The position numbers and the translations under genes were made by a program. This document shows, one piece after another, positions 27,094-36,920 of a stretch of DNA of 58,973 nucleotides. The notes under the pieces are model-generated. The model was not told where the DNA came from, searched no databases, and was given only the letters and a program-made list of their open reading frames with translations. The first letter of the stretch is position 1; each line of letters begins with the position of its first letter. Source of the stretch: Planctomycetaceae bacterium. Its GTDB lineage: Bacteria; Planctomycetota; Planctomycetia; Pirellulales; Pirellulaceae. Location of the stretch: the NCBI GenBank assembly GCA_016794985.1, contig JAEUIQ010000038.1, forward strand, positions 1 to 58,973, in the 5' to 3' direction.

Positions 27094-28794
27094 ATGGGTG
27101 ATTTTTGGCCGAATGCGGCGTCGTTGCTAATTTGCCTTATCTGCTCGATTCCGAACGATGCCGCAGCCCAAGAACTGCCAGCGGCTAGAGGAAAAAACGT
27201 TCAAACTTTGGAGTTGATTCCTCGTCGCAGTGGCAGCTGGATTTTTCCGCTGGAGGCTCCTCCGGAACTTGTCTGGCGCGACGCCGTGGCAGCGGCTGAA
27301 TTGGGCTTTCCCAATCCACCTGCGGTGCGTTGGTTCGATCATGCACTGCGGGAGACCGTAAAACCGGACCATGCCGGGCGATGGTTGGCGTTTGTCGAAG
27401 GAGTAGCACCGAACGGATTTCCATTTCGCCGCTCGTTCACGTTCTTTGCCTTGCCCAAGCAAATCGATGTGAGTAGTGTTCCTGATCTAACGATCCAATT
27501 TCCGAATTTCCCAAACGAGGCCACCCCACCGCTCCTGCGAGAGTTTCAACACGAAATCGAGCGCAGTGCCAAAGACATTTTTTCTCGCGCGCTGATGGAC
27601 AACGAACGGACGGCAATCTTACTGAGTGGGATTTATGAATCCGAACCGCTGAATCGGCCGCGGCGATTTTCCGAGTCGTCGGCGGTCCTCAACGCCAAGC
27701 TTCATCTTGCACTCAAGCGGAAGCTACTGGGGCATCCAGCGGTGAGCCAGGCACTCGAACCTCCATTTCGAATCGAAGCCGGAGTGACAAATCGACCACC
27801 TGCTCCAGAGACACCCCGCCGAGTCCCAGAACTGACTTTCGCCAAAGAGCAAATCGACAAATTCTGTCGAGATTGGGCCGCGGCGACCAAAGAACCTTTT
27901 GTCACAATCGTCTACTTCGAGGATCAATTGATCCTGCATGCGGCGTTCGGTGAAACAAACACTGGGATACCGATCGATACCAATTATCGCTGTTGGATCG
28001 CTTCGCTGACCAAGACGGTGACGGGCCTCATGTTTGCTCGTTTTTTGGATCAAGGTCTGCTTGGCCTTGACGACTCCGTCGCTTCCGTCTTTTCTGATTA
28101 CCCTGCGAACGATCCGCATGTACCGACTTTTCGTCAATGCCTGAATCATACCGCTGGGTTTGATGGTGTAGGCGAGTTCGGTGGAATCAATCACGTGCAT
28201 TTTGAAAATGTGATTCTCAATGCGATCGAGTTGAACGAGCCGGGAAAAGTCCACCGCTATACGGGGATTGGATACGAACTAACGGCCAAAGCCATGGAGA
28301 TCGTTTCGGGCTTGGCGGCCCCCGAACTGTATGAACAGCAACTTTTCCAACCGCTTGGATTCGGAGATGTCGTCTTGGGGAATGCCAGCTCCGATGCGGA
28401 GATGACCGCGGCGGAATTAGGGACTCTTGGACAATTGCTATTAGGGCGTGGCAGACATCAAGGCCAACAGTTTTTTCGCCCCGAAACGTTTGCGCAATTA
28501 CTGCCAAGACCGACATCCGCGACGAATGCTCCCCCACACGATCATGGGGTTGGCCTCCATTGGATTCGGCATCGTCGTTCAGCTCCCGGCTCACCGAAAG
28601 ACGGCGAGCTGTTGTTTAGCTCCAACACAATTGGCCACGGTAGCTTTTCTGGTTGTATCTTGGTTGTGGACTTGGATCGCAAAATCGTCATTGCCCAAGC
28701 TCGTCGAGCCTTTAGAGAAGAAGACAAGCTTTGGTATCAACAGTTTTTTGAAGTGATTGCCGATTCTTTGAACGTTCGTGAAGTCGAGAATTGA
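27094..28794 (+). CDS. Secreted serine hydrolase, beta-lactamase (class C/esterase) fold
   Basis: 566 aa with a signal peptide (LLICLICSIPNDAAA-Q). Residues ~30-245 are an unassigned N-terminal region, and ~250-560 form the class C beta-lactamase/DD-peptidase-like domain. The nucleophile motif is S304-L-T-K307 in WIASLTKTVTG. The second motif is Y389-T-G391 where most relatives have Y-S/A-N. GHGSFSG near the C-terminus stands in for K-T/S-G. These features fit a peptidase or esterase rather than an antibiotic-inactivating enzyme. The ATG at 27094 has GAGG upstream, and a perfect TATAAT lies at 27069-27074 although no good -35 is at the usual distance. The DUF1593 gene follows 3 bases after the stop, suggesting an operon. 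Confidence 0.87.
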   Translation: MGDFWPNAASLLICLICSIPNDAAAQELPAARGKNVQTLELIPRRSGSWIFPLEAPPELVWRDAVAAAELGFPNPPAVRWFDHALRETVKPDHAGRWLAFVEGVAPNGFPFRRSFTFFALPKQIDVSSVPDLTIQFPNFPNEATPPLLREFQHEIERSAKDIFSRALMDNERTAILLSGIYESEPLNRPRRFSESSAVLNAKLHLALKRKLLGHPAVSQALEPPFRIEAGVTNRPPAPETPRRVPELTFAKEQIDKFCRDWAAATKEPFVTIVYFEDQLILHAAFGETNTGIPIDTNYRCWIASLTKTVTGLMFARFLDQGLLGLDDSVASVFSDYPANDPHVPTFRQCLNHTAGFDGVGEFGGINHVHFENVILNAIELNEPGKVHRYTGIGYELTAKAMEIVSGLAAPELYEQQLFQPLGFGDVVLGNASSDAEMTAAELGTLGQLLLGRGRHQGQQFFRPETFAQLLPRPTSATNAPPHDHGVGLHWIRHRRSAPGSPKDGELLFSSNTIGHGSFSGCILVVDLDRKIVIAQARRAFREEDKLWYQQFFEVIADSLNVREVEN

Positions 28795-28797
28795 AAG

Positions 28798-30180
28798 ATG
28801 CCGATCGTGTTCCTCTTGGTAATCTTGAATGCCGTTCTGATTCAAACGCACCAGATATTTTTCTTAGCGACCGAATTCGAAATTGCGAATCGTCACTTGC
28901 CGACAGAACGATTGCGAGTCATTATCGAAACCGATGCGGGCGGAGACCCAGACGATGAACAATCGCTAGTTCGATTTCTCTTGTATTCCAATGAATGGGA
29001 TGTCGAGGGAATTATTTGCAATCGAGCCCGCGCGCGCGATGGGGAAAACCTGAACACCGCCCGGACCGGCTTGGAGATCGTGCGGCGAATGGTGGCGGCG
29101 TACGGCGAATGCCATTCGAACCTTATCCAGCATGACTCTCAGTATCCCGCGGCGGAACGATTGCTGCAACGAACGGTTCCAGGTTACAGCGACACCGATG
29201 ATGGCGTAAAGTTGATTATTGCTGCAGTCGATTCACCTGATCCACGACCAATCTGGTTTATGAATTGGGGCACCGACCACGGTGCGGCCCCGAGTTGCCT
29301 AAAGCGGGCACTCGATCAGGTCTTGGCGGAACGTGGCCCTGAAGGCTACTCCAAATTCAAGTCTCGATTGCGAATCAGTGGTGACGACCGCTTCGACCAA
29401 CACACCACGGAGTTCTTGCCACCATTTCCCATTTGGGTAAATACCAAAGGACCGGAGCTGGAACGGCAACGATGGTACCGACGGTTTGGGCCGTTGAGTG
29501 CGAACGCCGGAGGCTTTGATCTCGCTCGCGATGCTTTAACGGACCATGGGCCACTGGGAGCTTTATACCCGACCAACACCGACATCCCGCAAAAGGAAGG
29601 CGATACGCCCCAGTTCTTGTATCTTGTCCCGACCGGGATGAACGACCCCAACCAACCCAATTGGGGCAGTTGGGCCGGTCGGTATGGCCGCAATGAAAAC
29701 TTCTCCGATCGCCGAGTCTATTGGGCAAATCAAGCTGACGATTGGCATGGCACTATTCATCGCGAGAATTCACTGCGTCGCTGGTCTGAGGATTTCCAAA
29801 ACGACTTCAGAGCCCGATTGGATTGGTGCGTCCAAAAATCCTCGAATGCAAACCATCCCCCAATTCCAGTTCTAAACGGCGTACCGGGTCGTGAAATCGT
29901 TTCCATTTCCGCATCCGCGGGAGCAATGATAAAACTTGTCACCACTGGAACCATCGATCCAGACGGGGACGCGCTCGAATATTCGTGGTCACACTATCGT
30001 GAAGCCGGAACGTACTTGTCCGAAGTTTCTATCCCCACACCAGACGCTTCGGGACTCGAATTAGAAATTCCACAAAACGCGTCGGGCACGGCTATTCATA
30101 TCATCCTCACGGTCCGCGACAACGGCGAACCTAACTTGACCCGCTATCGCCGTGTGATTGTGAACGTAAACAAAGAATAA
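28798..30180 (+). CDS. Secreted DUF1593 nucleoside-hydrolase-like protein
   Basis: 460 aa. The hydrophobic N-terminus (IVFLLVILNAVLIQTHQIFFLA) is a signal peptide or anchor. The DUF1593 domain (~38-365) begins RVIIETDAGGDPDDEQSLVRFL, whose D-x-G-G-D-P-D-D resembles the calcium-binding DxDxxxDD loop of nucleoside hydrolases, and continues with WFMNWGTDHGAAP and NWGSWAGRYGR. A small C-terminal Ig-like domain (TIDPDGDALEYSWSHYREAG) follows. Members of this family occur with polysaccharide-degrading enzymes; the substrate is likely an extracellular glycoside, but that is inference. The ATG at 28798 is 3 bases beyond the serine hydrolase stop. Confidence 0.88.
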   Translation: MPIVFLLVILNAVLIQTHQIFFLATEFEIANRHLPTERLRVIIETDAGGDPDDEQSLVRFLLYSNEWDVEGIICNRARARDGENLNTARTGLEIVRRMVAAYGECHSNLIQHDSQYPAAERLLQRTVPGYSDTDDGVKLIIAAVDSPDPRPIWFMNWGTDHGAAPSCLKRALDQVLAERGPEGYSKFKSRLRISGDDRFDQHTTEFLPPFPIWVNTKGPELERQRWYRRFGPLSANAGGFDLARDALTDHGPLGALYPTNTDIPQKEGDTPQFLYLVPTGMNDPNQPNWGSWAGRYGRNENFSDRRVYWANQADDWHGTIHRENSLRRWSEDFQNDFRARLDWCVQKSSNANHPPIPVLNGVPGREIVSISASAGAMIKLVTTGTIDPDGDALEYSWSHYREAGTYLSEVSIPTPDASGLELEIPQNASGTAIHIILTVRDNGEPNLTRYRRVIVNVNKE

Positions 30181-30363
30181 CTCGCTCCGTACTCGCCAAT
30201 CGATTGACATTAGAAACACGTTCTCCACAAGAGAATGGCATGCTGTGTCGAGAATCAGCCAGCACCGTTAGATCTTCCTTCGATTTCGAATCCACCAACT
30301 TACGCTTTTCGAATTCGCGGCCGAAAAAATCACTGCGTTTGCACTCGCCAGAAGATAGAAACT

Positions 30364-30960
30364 CTAAAACAACTCCAGCGACCGAATAAACGGGTAGTAG
30401 TTGAAATACGTGGTGTGCAGTATGTAGATTGTGGCGAACGACACCGTCATCAATAGGATCGGGAACGCCAACGCAAACGAGCAACGCACTCGAGTGAATC
30501 CAAGCAAAATCGAGAACACGCCACAGGCAATCATCGGAAACCACAGTAGCCACAGGCTATACCCGCTCGCCCGGCTGTAGAAGGTTGTCTGTTCGTCCAC
30601 GATACCACTCCGCGCTTTGTTTGCCGCAAGTATCGTCCAACCAACCATCACAATGCAACCTGCGATCACGCATGCCGCACTCGTTACTTGGTAGGGCATG
30701 CTGTGCTTGCCGAACCGCAATAACAGCAAGACAGAAACACTGCCAAACAACGCAAGGATGCAGGCCTGTCCTTCGATCATTGCATGAATCAGCGGTACGC
30801 GGATCAAGAGTAGCAACACCACCAAGATACTCGAACATGCCAATTCCAACGGCAAGCCATAAACGAAGGCATTTCGATACCATGAATGGTTATGCTCTGA
30901 TTGAGGCGTGCTTCGAAATACTTGCGGTGGCTCGTAAGGATTGGTCGACGACGATTTCAT
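30364..30960 (-). CDS. Planctomycete-type multi-span membrane protein
   Basis: 198 aa, of unknown function. The N-terminal NPYEPPQ motif is one that I associate with planctomycete membrane proteins of unknown role. About five hydrophobic helices follow (ELACSSILVVLLLLIRVPLI, CILALFGSVSVLLLL, SAACVIAGCIVMVGWTILAA, LWLLWFPMIACGVFSILLGF, FALAFPILLMTVSFATIYIL). It starts at ATG 30960, 2 bases after the stop of the ceramidase-like gene on the same strand, so it is translationally coupled to it. Nothing in the sequence points to an enzymatic activity. The ~180-base stretch between its stop and the DUF1593 gene shows no feature. Confidence 0.78.
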   Translation of the reverse strand: MKSSSTNPYEPPQVFRSTPQSEHNHSWYRNAFVYGLPLELACSSILVVLLLLIRVPLIHAMIEGQACILALFGSVSVLLLLRFGKHSMPYQVTSAACVIAGCIVMVGWTILAANKARSGIVDEQTTFYSRASGYSLWLLWFPMIACGVFSILLGFTRVRCSFALAFPILLMTVSFATIYILHTTYFNYYPFIRSLELF

Positions 30961-30962
30961 GG

Positions 30963-33068
30963 TTACTCGACACTTCGATCCAAGTCTTGCAACAGTTGAT
31001 CCAACAACGCCATCGCTCCCTCCTGTGGATCAACGCTAAACCAACGCAGCGAGGCAGTCCCCAGAGATTGTACGGCAATCTGATATTCCTTGGTTTTGTC
31101 GATTCCCCGAGGGGTTTGTAACAAAAAGAACCCTGCCGAGTCTTCTTCCGAGCGCCATGTTGGCAAATAGTCCAATCGCAATTCACCAGAATTGGATTGC
31201 CATGTGATCGCATTCCGTGACAAGTCAAAGTCCAGCGTCTCGCCTCCAGGCTGAACTTGCAAACGAAATCCCGCCGTCAAGGGCTGAGAGCGATATCCCA
31301 GGCCGCCCGTGAACACCAAGTAGTCGTACGCCGCGTCGTCCTCTTCTACCCCAGCCTCTGCGGGCGCTTTCGAAACCGGGTCCCATGGTGCGGAAAGCCA
31401 CGTGAGCTTGTGGTCCAGCGATTGTTGCCGCACGTAAGGACGCTGTCGCATGCCTCCGGTAAAGTCATACCACGTGTCTTGTGGAGCGACTTCATCGCCC
31501 AGCTGCACGCAACCGTTGATCGCGACGCTGCGGAACTTTCGCATTCGCGTCAGTATTTCGTTCACCTTGTTTGGATCGTCGGCCTTCAAGGTTACTCGCC
31601 ACTTCTGTCGTTGCATCGTCGTCGGAATGGACATGTGAAAGAAGTCGGGCTTCGATGTTTGTGGCGTTGATTCCGCGACCGGGCCTAACAACTCGCGCAC
31701 GGTTCCAACAATCCCATCTTCCACATCGGGGTGAAACCGATTCGGTCGATCGTAGTAAATCATTGAGAAATCCGCCTCATATCCGCCTTCAACCAACAGT
31801 CTTCGTGAAGGGATATAACATGGCACATCATTGGACCAGGCCTGAATCCACAATCGCGTCCAATCCAATTCCTTCTTGAGGCGAACCGCGTAATCCACCG
31901 AGACTTCACCAGGGAGAAACACGCAATACAAAGCGTCTCCAAAGGACCAAGTGGAAATCTCGTACTCAAGTGCGATGGGCACTTCTTGCCTTTGCTCCAA
32001 GCGTTGCAGTTGCCGACGGGCATGAACGGCTTCGAAACCACCTTTGGCGGTGAGCCCTTCCCAATGCTGTTTGTCGGGGATCGCAGCGTAGGGCAACGAA
32101 ATGATTTTGCTTTGAACTCGCGGCCCAATGGTCAGTGGAGTTAGACTCGTCCCCAGCAACCGCTTTACTTCCTGTCGAATCTCCTCGCCATGCATTTGCG
32201 CCGCTGCGATCGATCCGGACGGCTGTGGTCCAACGTCTGCTCCACAACCAATTCCAATCAAGGCCACGCAGCCAGGAAAATCGCGTTCCAAAAATTCTGC
32301 CGCACAACCCGCCCAGTCCCCATGAATCAAGTTGTCGCCACCGATCGTCGTGCAATGACAAGCGTAGCTGGTCCAAATTGCAAGCGGTTTGTCGTCTTCA
32401 TCTCGTGCCACCAACATCGGCAGGGAGTGATCCACAGGTCCGTCGGCTTGAAAACCAAACCCCGCCCAAGTTTGTTCAACCAGCAACCGACGGTTACCCC
32501 CAAAGTGGGCTCGCCCAATTCCCCACTCCAACGTGGCCGGACGTCGCTTTTGGCACGCTTGATCAACGACTTCCACCAACCATCCGGATAACTCGTTCGT
32601 ATACCGAGTCGCACGCTCTATTTCGCTCTCCGTCGCGCGTTCGGCCCACAACACTGGTGCGTAGTCGTTCAAGGCAGGAGCGTTATGAGTGTGTGTCGAA
32701 GCAATCACCACATGCGTGGCCGGTATATGGAGCGTTGCCGCAATCTCGGTCTTGACGCGATCGACGACCGACTTGGGGACACCACAGTTATCCACCAAGA
32801 CTTGTACCACCGGGTCCCGATCGCCAATCACAAGCGCTCGAGCGAATAGTCGTTGTTCGACTCGTTGGTGTTCGCCCACGCGATGACCGTAGCCAGCCAG
32901 AATCGTCGGATAGTTCGGAGTCACCTCCAATTTGGAAACTCCCACCATGAACCGAGGCCTAGTCGATTCTGTCGTTATCGCCCCCGTGTCTTGCGTTGTC
33001 GCGGCCACTATCAATCGCTGCCCGACCAAGACTGCGACGATCACCAACCACTTTATTAATTGCTTCAT
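30963..33068 (-). CDS. Neutral/alkaline ceramidase-like secreted protein
   Basis: 701 aa with a signal peptide (IKWLVIVAVLVGQRLIVAA). The N-terminal ~430 residues are of the neutral/alkaline non-lysosomal ceramidase N-terminal type: VGVSKLEVTPNYPTILAGYG, HVVIASTHTHNAP (metal-binding His), YACHCTTIGGDNLIHGDWAG and IGCGADVGPQP. In true ceramidases these histidines hold zinc and the enzyme hydrolyses ceramide; many bacterial relatives have unknown substrates. The C-terminal ~240 residues are unassigned, beta-rich. A close homologue of the N-terminal domain is fused into the giant protein at 37104-42635, 4 kb away on the other strand. Downstream is a small membrane protein in the same transcript. 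Confidence 0.85.
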   Translation of the reverse strand: MKQLIKWLVIVAVLVGQRLIVAATTQDTGAITTESTRPRFMVGVSKLEVTPNYPTILAGYGHRVGEHQRVEQRLFARALVIGDRDPVVQVLVDNCGVPKSVVDRVKTEIAATLHIPATHVVIASTHTHNAPALNDYAPVLWAERATESEIERATRYTNELSGWLVEVVDQACQKRRPATLEWGIGRAHFGGNRRLLVEQTWAGFGFQADGPVDHSLPMLVARDEDDKPLAIWTSYACHCTTIGGDNLIHGDWAGCAAEFLERDFPGCVALIGIGCGADVGPQPSGSIAAAQMHGEEIRQEVKRLLGTSLTPLTIGPRVQSKIISLPYAAIPDKQHWEGLTAKGGFEAVHARRQLQRLEQRQEVPIALEYEISTWSFGDALYCVFLPGEVSVDYAVRLKKELDWTRLWIQAWSNDVPCYIPSRRLLVEGGYEADFSMIYYDRPNRFHPDVEDGIVGTVRELLGPVAESTPQTSKPDFFHMSIPTTMQRQKWRVTLKADDPNKVNEILTRMRKFRSVAINGCVQLGDEVAPQDTWYDFTGGMRQRPYVRQQSLDHKLTWLSAPWDPVSKAPAEAGVEEDDAAYDYLVFTGGLGYRSQPLTAGFRLQVQPGGETLDFDLSRNAITWQSNSGELRLDYLPTWRSEEDSAGFFLLQTPRGIDKTKEYQIAVQSLGTASLRWFSVDPQEGAMALLDQLLQDLDRSVE

Positions 33069-33476
33069 GCCATTTCCCTTTGTAGACGCAACGCCCTAAC
33101 TTAAGGTGTCGTGAACTACTTTCGCGACACATCGCGTCCAGTCGCCGCCAGTACGTTCAAGCATACTGGATCCGGCTCGGAACCGAAACACTTTGCCAAA
33201 CTTTTCACAACCGTCAATCACTCCATCGTTCTGACGATGAACGCATCGAGAACAGATGCTCCACGAAATCCTCCTTGTACCGAGCCAACGAAACATAACC
33301 AGGGAACTTTTCGCTACAATAGACTCCCGGCTTGCCGACCTAGCATGGCTTCAAGCAGGCAGCGACGGAAAGAAAGAGGCTTTACTCGAACCATGAGAAT
33401 ATTTTGGACAATCGCGTGGTTTTTACCAGATACGCACGGCCAAGTTTGTCGTATCGCACCGAGCTGTGACTAAGAC
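33069..33476. other. Divergent intergenic region
   Basis: 408 bases between the divergent ceramidase-like gene and the P-type ATPase gene, so both promoters should be here. A plus-strand open frame spans most of it but lacks a recognisable domain or codon bias. I see no convincing hexamers, repeats or RNA structure. Confidence 0.4.
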
Positions 33477-36278
33477 GTGCGACGCGGTTCGGTTGAACGT
33501 ATTGATGATTGCCGCTTAGTAGTTATTCGCGACGGTACAGATGGAGTCAGGGTCTTGGACAAAAACGCGAAGGTATATCAGCTACCCATTCACGACGTCG
33601 TGATGTTGCTAGGTACGAATACAGAACGTGGACTTGAGGCAGCAGACGCTCAAGCTCGCTTGAGCGAATACGGACCAAACTTAATTCCATCGGTTGATGG
33701 ACCCGGTCCGCTGGTGCGATTCCTTTTGCAGTTTCATGCTCCATTGGTTTACATTCTCTTGGCAACGACCATCATTACGGCTTTGCTAAACGAATGGGTC
33801 GATTCGTTGGTTATTTTCGGCGTCGTGTTGGTCAATGCGATGGTTGGGTTCATTCAAGAATCCAGTGCTGCCAAAGCTCTGTCCGCATTGGCGCGGACGA
33901 CGGTTACTGAAGCGAACGTGCTGCGTAGCGGACATGTTCGGAGAATTTCTTCTTCCGAGTTGGTTCCGGGCGACATCGTGCTCATTCAATCCGGTGATAA
34001 AGTGCCCGCGGACTTGCGACTGTTTCATTGTCGCGATCTACAAGTCGATGAATCTGCTTTGACTGGTGAATCGCTACCCGTCCTGAAAGATATTGTTCCT
34101 ACAGCAAACGTCGATCTGGCCGAGCGCCACAACGTTGCTTTTACAACCACTCTTGTGACAAGCGGCCAGGCGCGGGGTGTCGTTTTCGCGACCGGTATTC
34201 GGACGGAAGTGGGGCATATCTCGAGATTGATTTCGACGGCCGATTCTCTGGAAACTCCCTTGACTCGCCAGATCGCTCGTTTCAGTCGCTGGCTCTTGTT
34301 CGTGATCGTGGGACTGGCAACCTTGACGTTCGTGGTTGGATGGATGCGCGGACAACCGGCGGTCGAAATGTTCATGGCAGCCGTGGCGCTATCTGTAAGT
34401 GCGATTCCCGAAGGATTACCAGCCGCGGTAACCATCACGTTATCGATCGGTGTCGCGCGGATGGCGAAACGCCGCGCTATTATCCGCAAGTTGCCAGCCG
34501 TCGAAACCTTGGGCAGTACCACAGTCGTATGCTCGGACAAAACCGGAACCCTCACGGTCAATCAAATGACGGTCGTCAAAATTGTGGCGGGCAGCGTTCC
34601 TTATGACGTCTCTGGAACCGGCTATGAACCATTGGGCTCCATCGCGCCAGCCAATGATTCTGGTCGACCGTTCCGCGAAAATGCGGCAGCAATTGAATGC
34701 GTATTGGCGGGATTGCTCTGCAATGACTCGGCGTTGATCGAGCGAGCTGGATCCAGAGAAGTCCATGGCGATCCCACCGAAGGCGCGTTATTGACTTCGG
34801 CCGGCAAGGCCGGATTGGACCGAAGCGATTCGAACAAACTGTGGCGGCGAATCGATAGTGTCCCGTTCGAGAGTCAGCATCAATACATGGCAACATTGCA
34901 TCATGGCTCTTCGGGCTCCCCGCCGAGGGTGTACGTCAAGGGCGCTGCGGAAGTGCTGCTATCAAAGTCAGCGAACTTGCTAGACGCAGACGGAATCCGC
35001 GTGCCCATCGACGTGACGCGAGTTCACGAACAGGTCGCCACGTTGGCGAGCCAAGGACTGCGGCTCTTGGCCTTTGCGTATACCGACTTGTTGGAAGGCA
35101 CGAATTCAATCACTCATGAACAAATCGCTAATCTGACGTTCCTTGGGCTGCAGGGAATGATTGACCCGCCGCGTTCCGAAGCGCTCCATGCTGTTCGCGT
35201 ATGTCAATCCGCTGGAATTCAGGTCAAGATGATCACTGGAGATCATGCACTGACCGCCCAAGCCATCGCACGCGAGATCGGATTGCATGGCCGGAGAGAA
35301 TCCACGCTCGATACTCCGCTCGTTTTGACGGGCGCGGACTTGAATGGCCTGTCCGATGCCCAACTAAAAGAGGCCGTGAATGATGTCGCCGTGTTCGCAC
35401 GCGTTTCGCCGGAGCAAAAACTGCGACTCGTCCGCGCGCTCCAAGCTCAAAATCACATTGTCGCGATGACGGGAGACGGGGTCAACGACGCCCCAGCATT
35501 GAAGCAAGCTGATATCGGTGTCGCGATGGGAATCCAAGGCACGGAAGTTGCCAAAGAGGCGGCGGACATGATTCTGACCGACGACAACTTCGCCACCATC
35601 GAAGCAGCCATCGAAGAAGGTCGAGGAGTATTCGACAATCTCACAAAGTTTATTGTGTGGACCCTCCCGACCAGTATCGGCGAAGGCTTGGTTATTCTCG
35701 TCGCCATCCTGGCTGGCGTGACCTTGCCGATTGTGCCCGTACAAATCCTATGGATCAACATGACGACTGCTCTGTTACTGGGTTTGATGTTGGCATTCGA
35801 ACCTCAAGAAGCCGACATCATGCAACGATCGCCACGCTCGCCCGGCACGCCGATTTTGACTGGCGTCTTGATTCGACGAATATTTATCGTTTCGGCAATC
35901 ATGTTGCTGGGTGCCTTCGGCTCTTTCCATTGGGTGCTTGCCACAGGAACGGGCACGGGATTAGATCACGAGATAAGCGAGGCCCGAGCGAGGACCGTGG
36001 CGGTCAACGTGTTTGTAATGGTGGAACTATTTTACTTGTTCAATTGCCGTTCATTGACTCGCTCGATTTTTCAACAGCCGATGTTTTCAAACCGCTGGGT
36101 CTGGGTGGGCGTGACTGGCATGGTCATGCTACAACTCGTCTTTACTTACGTGCCATTTATGAATCGTATCTTCGAAAGCACTTCGATCGGTTGGACTGAA
36201 TGGGGAATGGTTTTCCTGATTGCCATCGCCACCCTTTTGATTGTTGAATTTGAAAAATGGAGCCTGCGCAAAGATTGA
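33477..36278 (+). CDS. P-type cation-transporting ATPase (P2, Ca2+/H+-like)
   Basis: 933 aa inner-membrane ion pump. All core motifs are present: TGES (196-199, actuator), PEGL in helix M4 (311-314), phosphorylation site DKTGT (354-358), GDGVNDAPALKQADIGVAMG and the late-domain LPTSIGEGLVILVA segment. The AIPEGLPAAVTITLSIGVARMAKR helix and the N-terminal cation-ATPase domain (LEAADAQARLSEYGPN) place it among P2-type Ca2+- or H+/Na+-pumps, not heavy-metal pumps; there is no metal-binding CxxC. The exact ion cannot be read. The start is a GTG at 33477; TTG or GTG codons ~25-40 codons later are possible since the first ~33 residues are not conserved. Confidence 0.92.
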   Translation: MRRGSVERIDDCRLVVIRDGTDGVRVLDKNAKVYQLPIHDVVMLLGTNTERGLEAADAQARLSEYGPNLIPSVDGPGPLVRFLLQFHAPLVYILLATTIITALLNEWVDSLVIFGVVLVNAMVGFIQESSAAKALSALARTTVTEANVLRSGHVRRISSSELVPGDIVLIQSGDKVPADLRLFHCRDLQVDESALTGESLPVLKDIVPTANVDLAERHNVAFTTTLVTSGQARGVVFATGIRTEVGHISRLISTADSLETPLTRQIARFSRWLLFVIVGLATLTFVVGWMRGQPAVEMFMAAVALSVSAIPEGLPAAVTITLSIGVARMAKRRAIIRKLPAVETLGSTTVVCSDKTGTLTVNQMTVVKIVAGSVPYDVSGTGYEPLGSIAPANDSGRPFRENAAAIECVLAGLLCNDSALIERAGSREVHGDPTEGALLTSAGKAGLDRSDSNKLWRRIDSVPFESQHQYMATLHHGSSGSPPRVYVKGAAEVLLSKSANLLDADGIRVPIDVTRVHEQVATLASQGLRLLAFAYTDLLEGTNSITHEQIANLTFLGLQGMIDPPRSEALHAVRVCQSAGIQVKMITGDHALTAQAIAREIGLHGRRESTLDTPLVLTGADLNGLSDAQLKEAVNDVAVFARVSPEQKLRLVRALQAQNHIVAMTGDGVNDAPALKQADIGVAMGIQGTEVAKEAADMILTDDNFATIEAAIEEGRGVFDNLTKFIVWTLPTSIGEGLVILVAILAGVTLPIVPVQILWINMTTALLLGLMLAFEPQEADIMQRSPRSPGTPILTGVLIRRIFIVSAIMLLGAFGSFHWVLATGTGTGLDHEISEARARTVAVNVFVMVELFYLFNCRSLTRSIFQQPMFSNRWVWVGVTGMVMLQLVFTYVPFMNRIFESTSIGWTEWGMVFLIAIATLLIVEFEKWSLRKD

Positions 36279-36284
36279 GAGCCA

Positions 36285-36920
36285 CTAGCGCTTCTGATAC
36301 TTCCAGTTCCTTGTCTTTCCTTCAGAGACCCAGGCAACCGCGGTGGCAATCCGCTGGGCCCGGGTTTCGGGACGTTTGGCACCGATAATCCACTCGATGT
36401 AGTCCCTCTGTTGGGCTTCTGTCATCTCGGCAAAGCGTTTTTTTGTTGCAGCCTTAGCCGTCAAAGCTTTGTTGAAGTCGGGTGGAATCGCCCGTTTCGG
36501 TTTGGCGAGGATCTCGTGAGGCACCTTGATCCCCTCGTCGTTCAGCCGTTTCGCCTTTTTCAAGAGCCGGAGCATGGATGTTTTCGAAGGCAGATCTTTC
36601 AAACTGCTAATTTTGGCAGGAAGCGGATCGCTACCGGGTGCTCCCCAATTCATCGACTTCAAGGCACCGCGATCGGATGAACTCGAATTGCCATCGTCCA
36701 ACAAAGCCGCTTTCCAAAAGCCAAAGCTACAGTGCTTCTTGAAGGCCACCATGCTGCAGTAAGGACCTTTGTACTCGAAACTGGGCATGCCCCACTTGAT
36801 CGTCTCAACAACGTCCGGACACGCTTGATGAACAAGGGCGCGAAAATGTCTCAAGATGGGTTGTGCAAACTCCGCTGCATTGTCGATGTAGGCATCAACG
36901 CGAGAATCAACTTCAGGCAT
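36285..36920 (-). CDS. YdeI/OmdA-type protein with DUF1801-like domain
   Basis: 211 aa, soluble. The N-terminal ~110 residues match the DUF1801/YdhG-like fold (VDAYIDNAAEFAQPILRHFR, DVVETIKWGMPSFEYKGPYC). The C-terminal ~70 residues carry the OmpD-associated/bacteriocin-protection (YdeI) segment: AIPPDFNKALTAKAATKKRFAEM, RDYIEWIIGAKRPETRAQRI. This two-domain layout is common in bacteria, and its biochemical role is not established. The ATG at 36920 is unambiguous. It is convergent with the P-type ATPase (6 bases apart) and divergent from the giant fusion gene. Confidence 0.88.
   Translation of the reverse strand: MPEVDSRVDAYIDNAAEFAQPILRHFRALVHQACPDVVETIKWGMPSFEYKGPYCSMVAFKKHCSFGFWKAALLDDGNSSSSDRGALKSMNWGAPGSDPLPAKISSLKDLPSKTSMLRLLKKAKRLNDEGIKVPHEILAKPKRAIPPDFNKALTAKAATKKRFAEMTEAQQRDYIEWIIGAKRPETRAQRIATAVAWVSEGKTRNWKYQKR

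Noticed and set aside
27094..28794. Antibiotic-resistance beta-lactamase
   Set aside because: The Y-x-N and K-T-G motifs are altered, and the long N-terminal region and DUF1593 partner suggest another secreted hydrolase role.
33111..33473. 120-aa plus-strand frame before the P-type ATPase
   Set aside because: No domain, no ribosome-binding site and composition unlike the neighbours; probably chance in the divergent promoter region.
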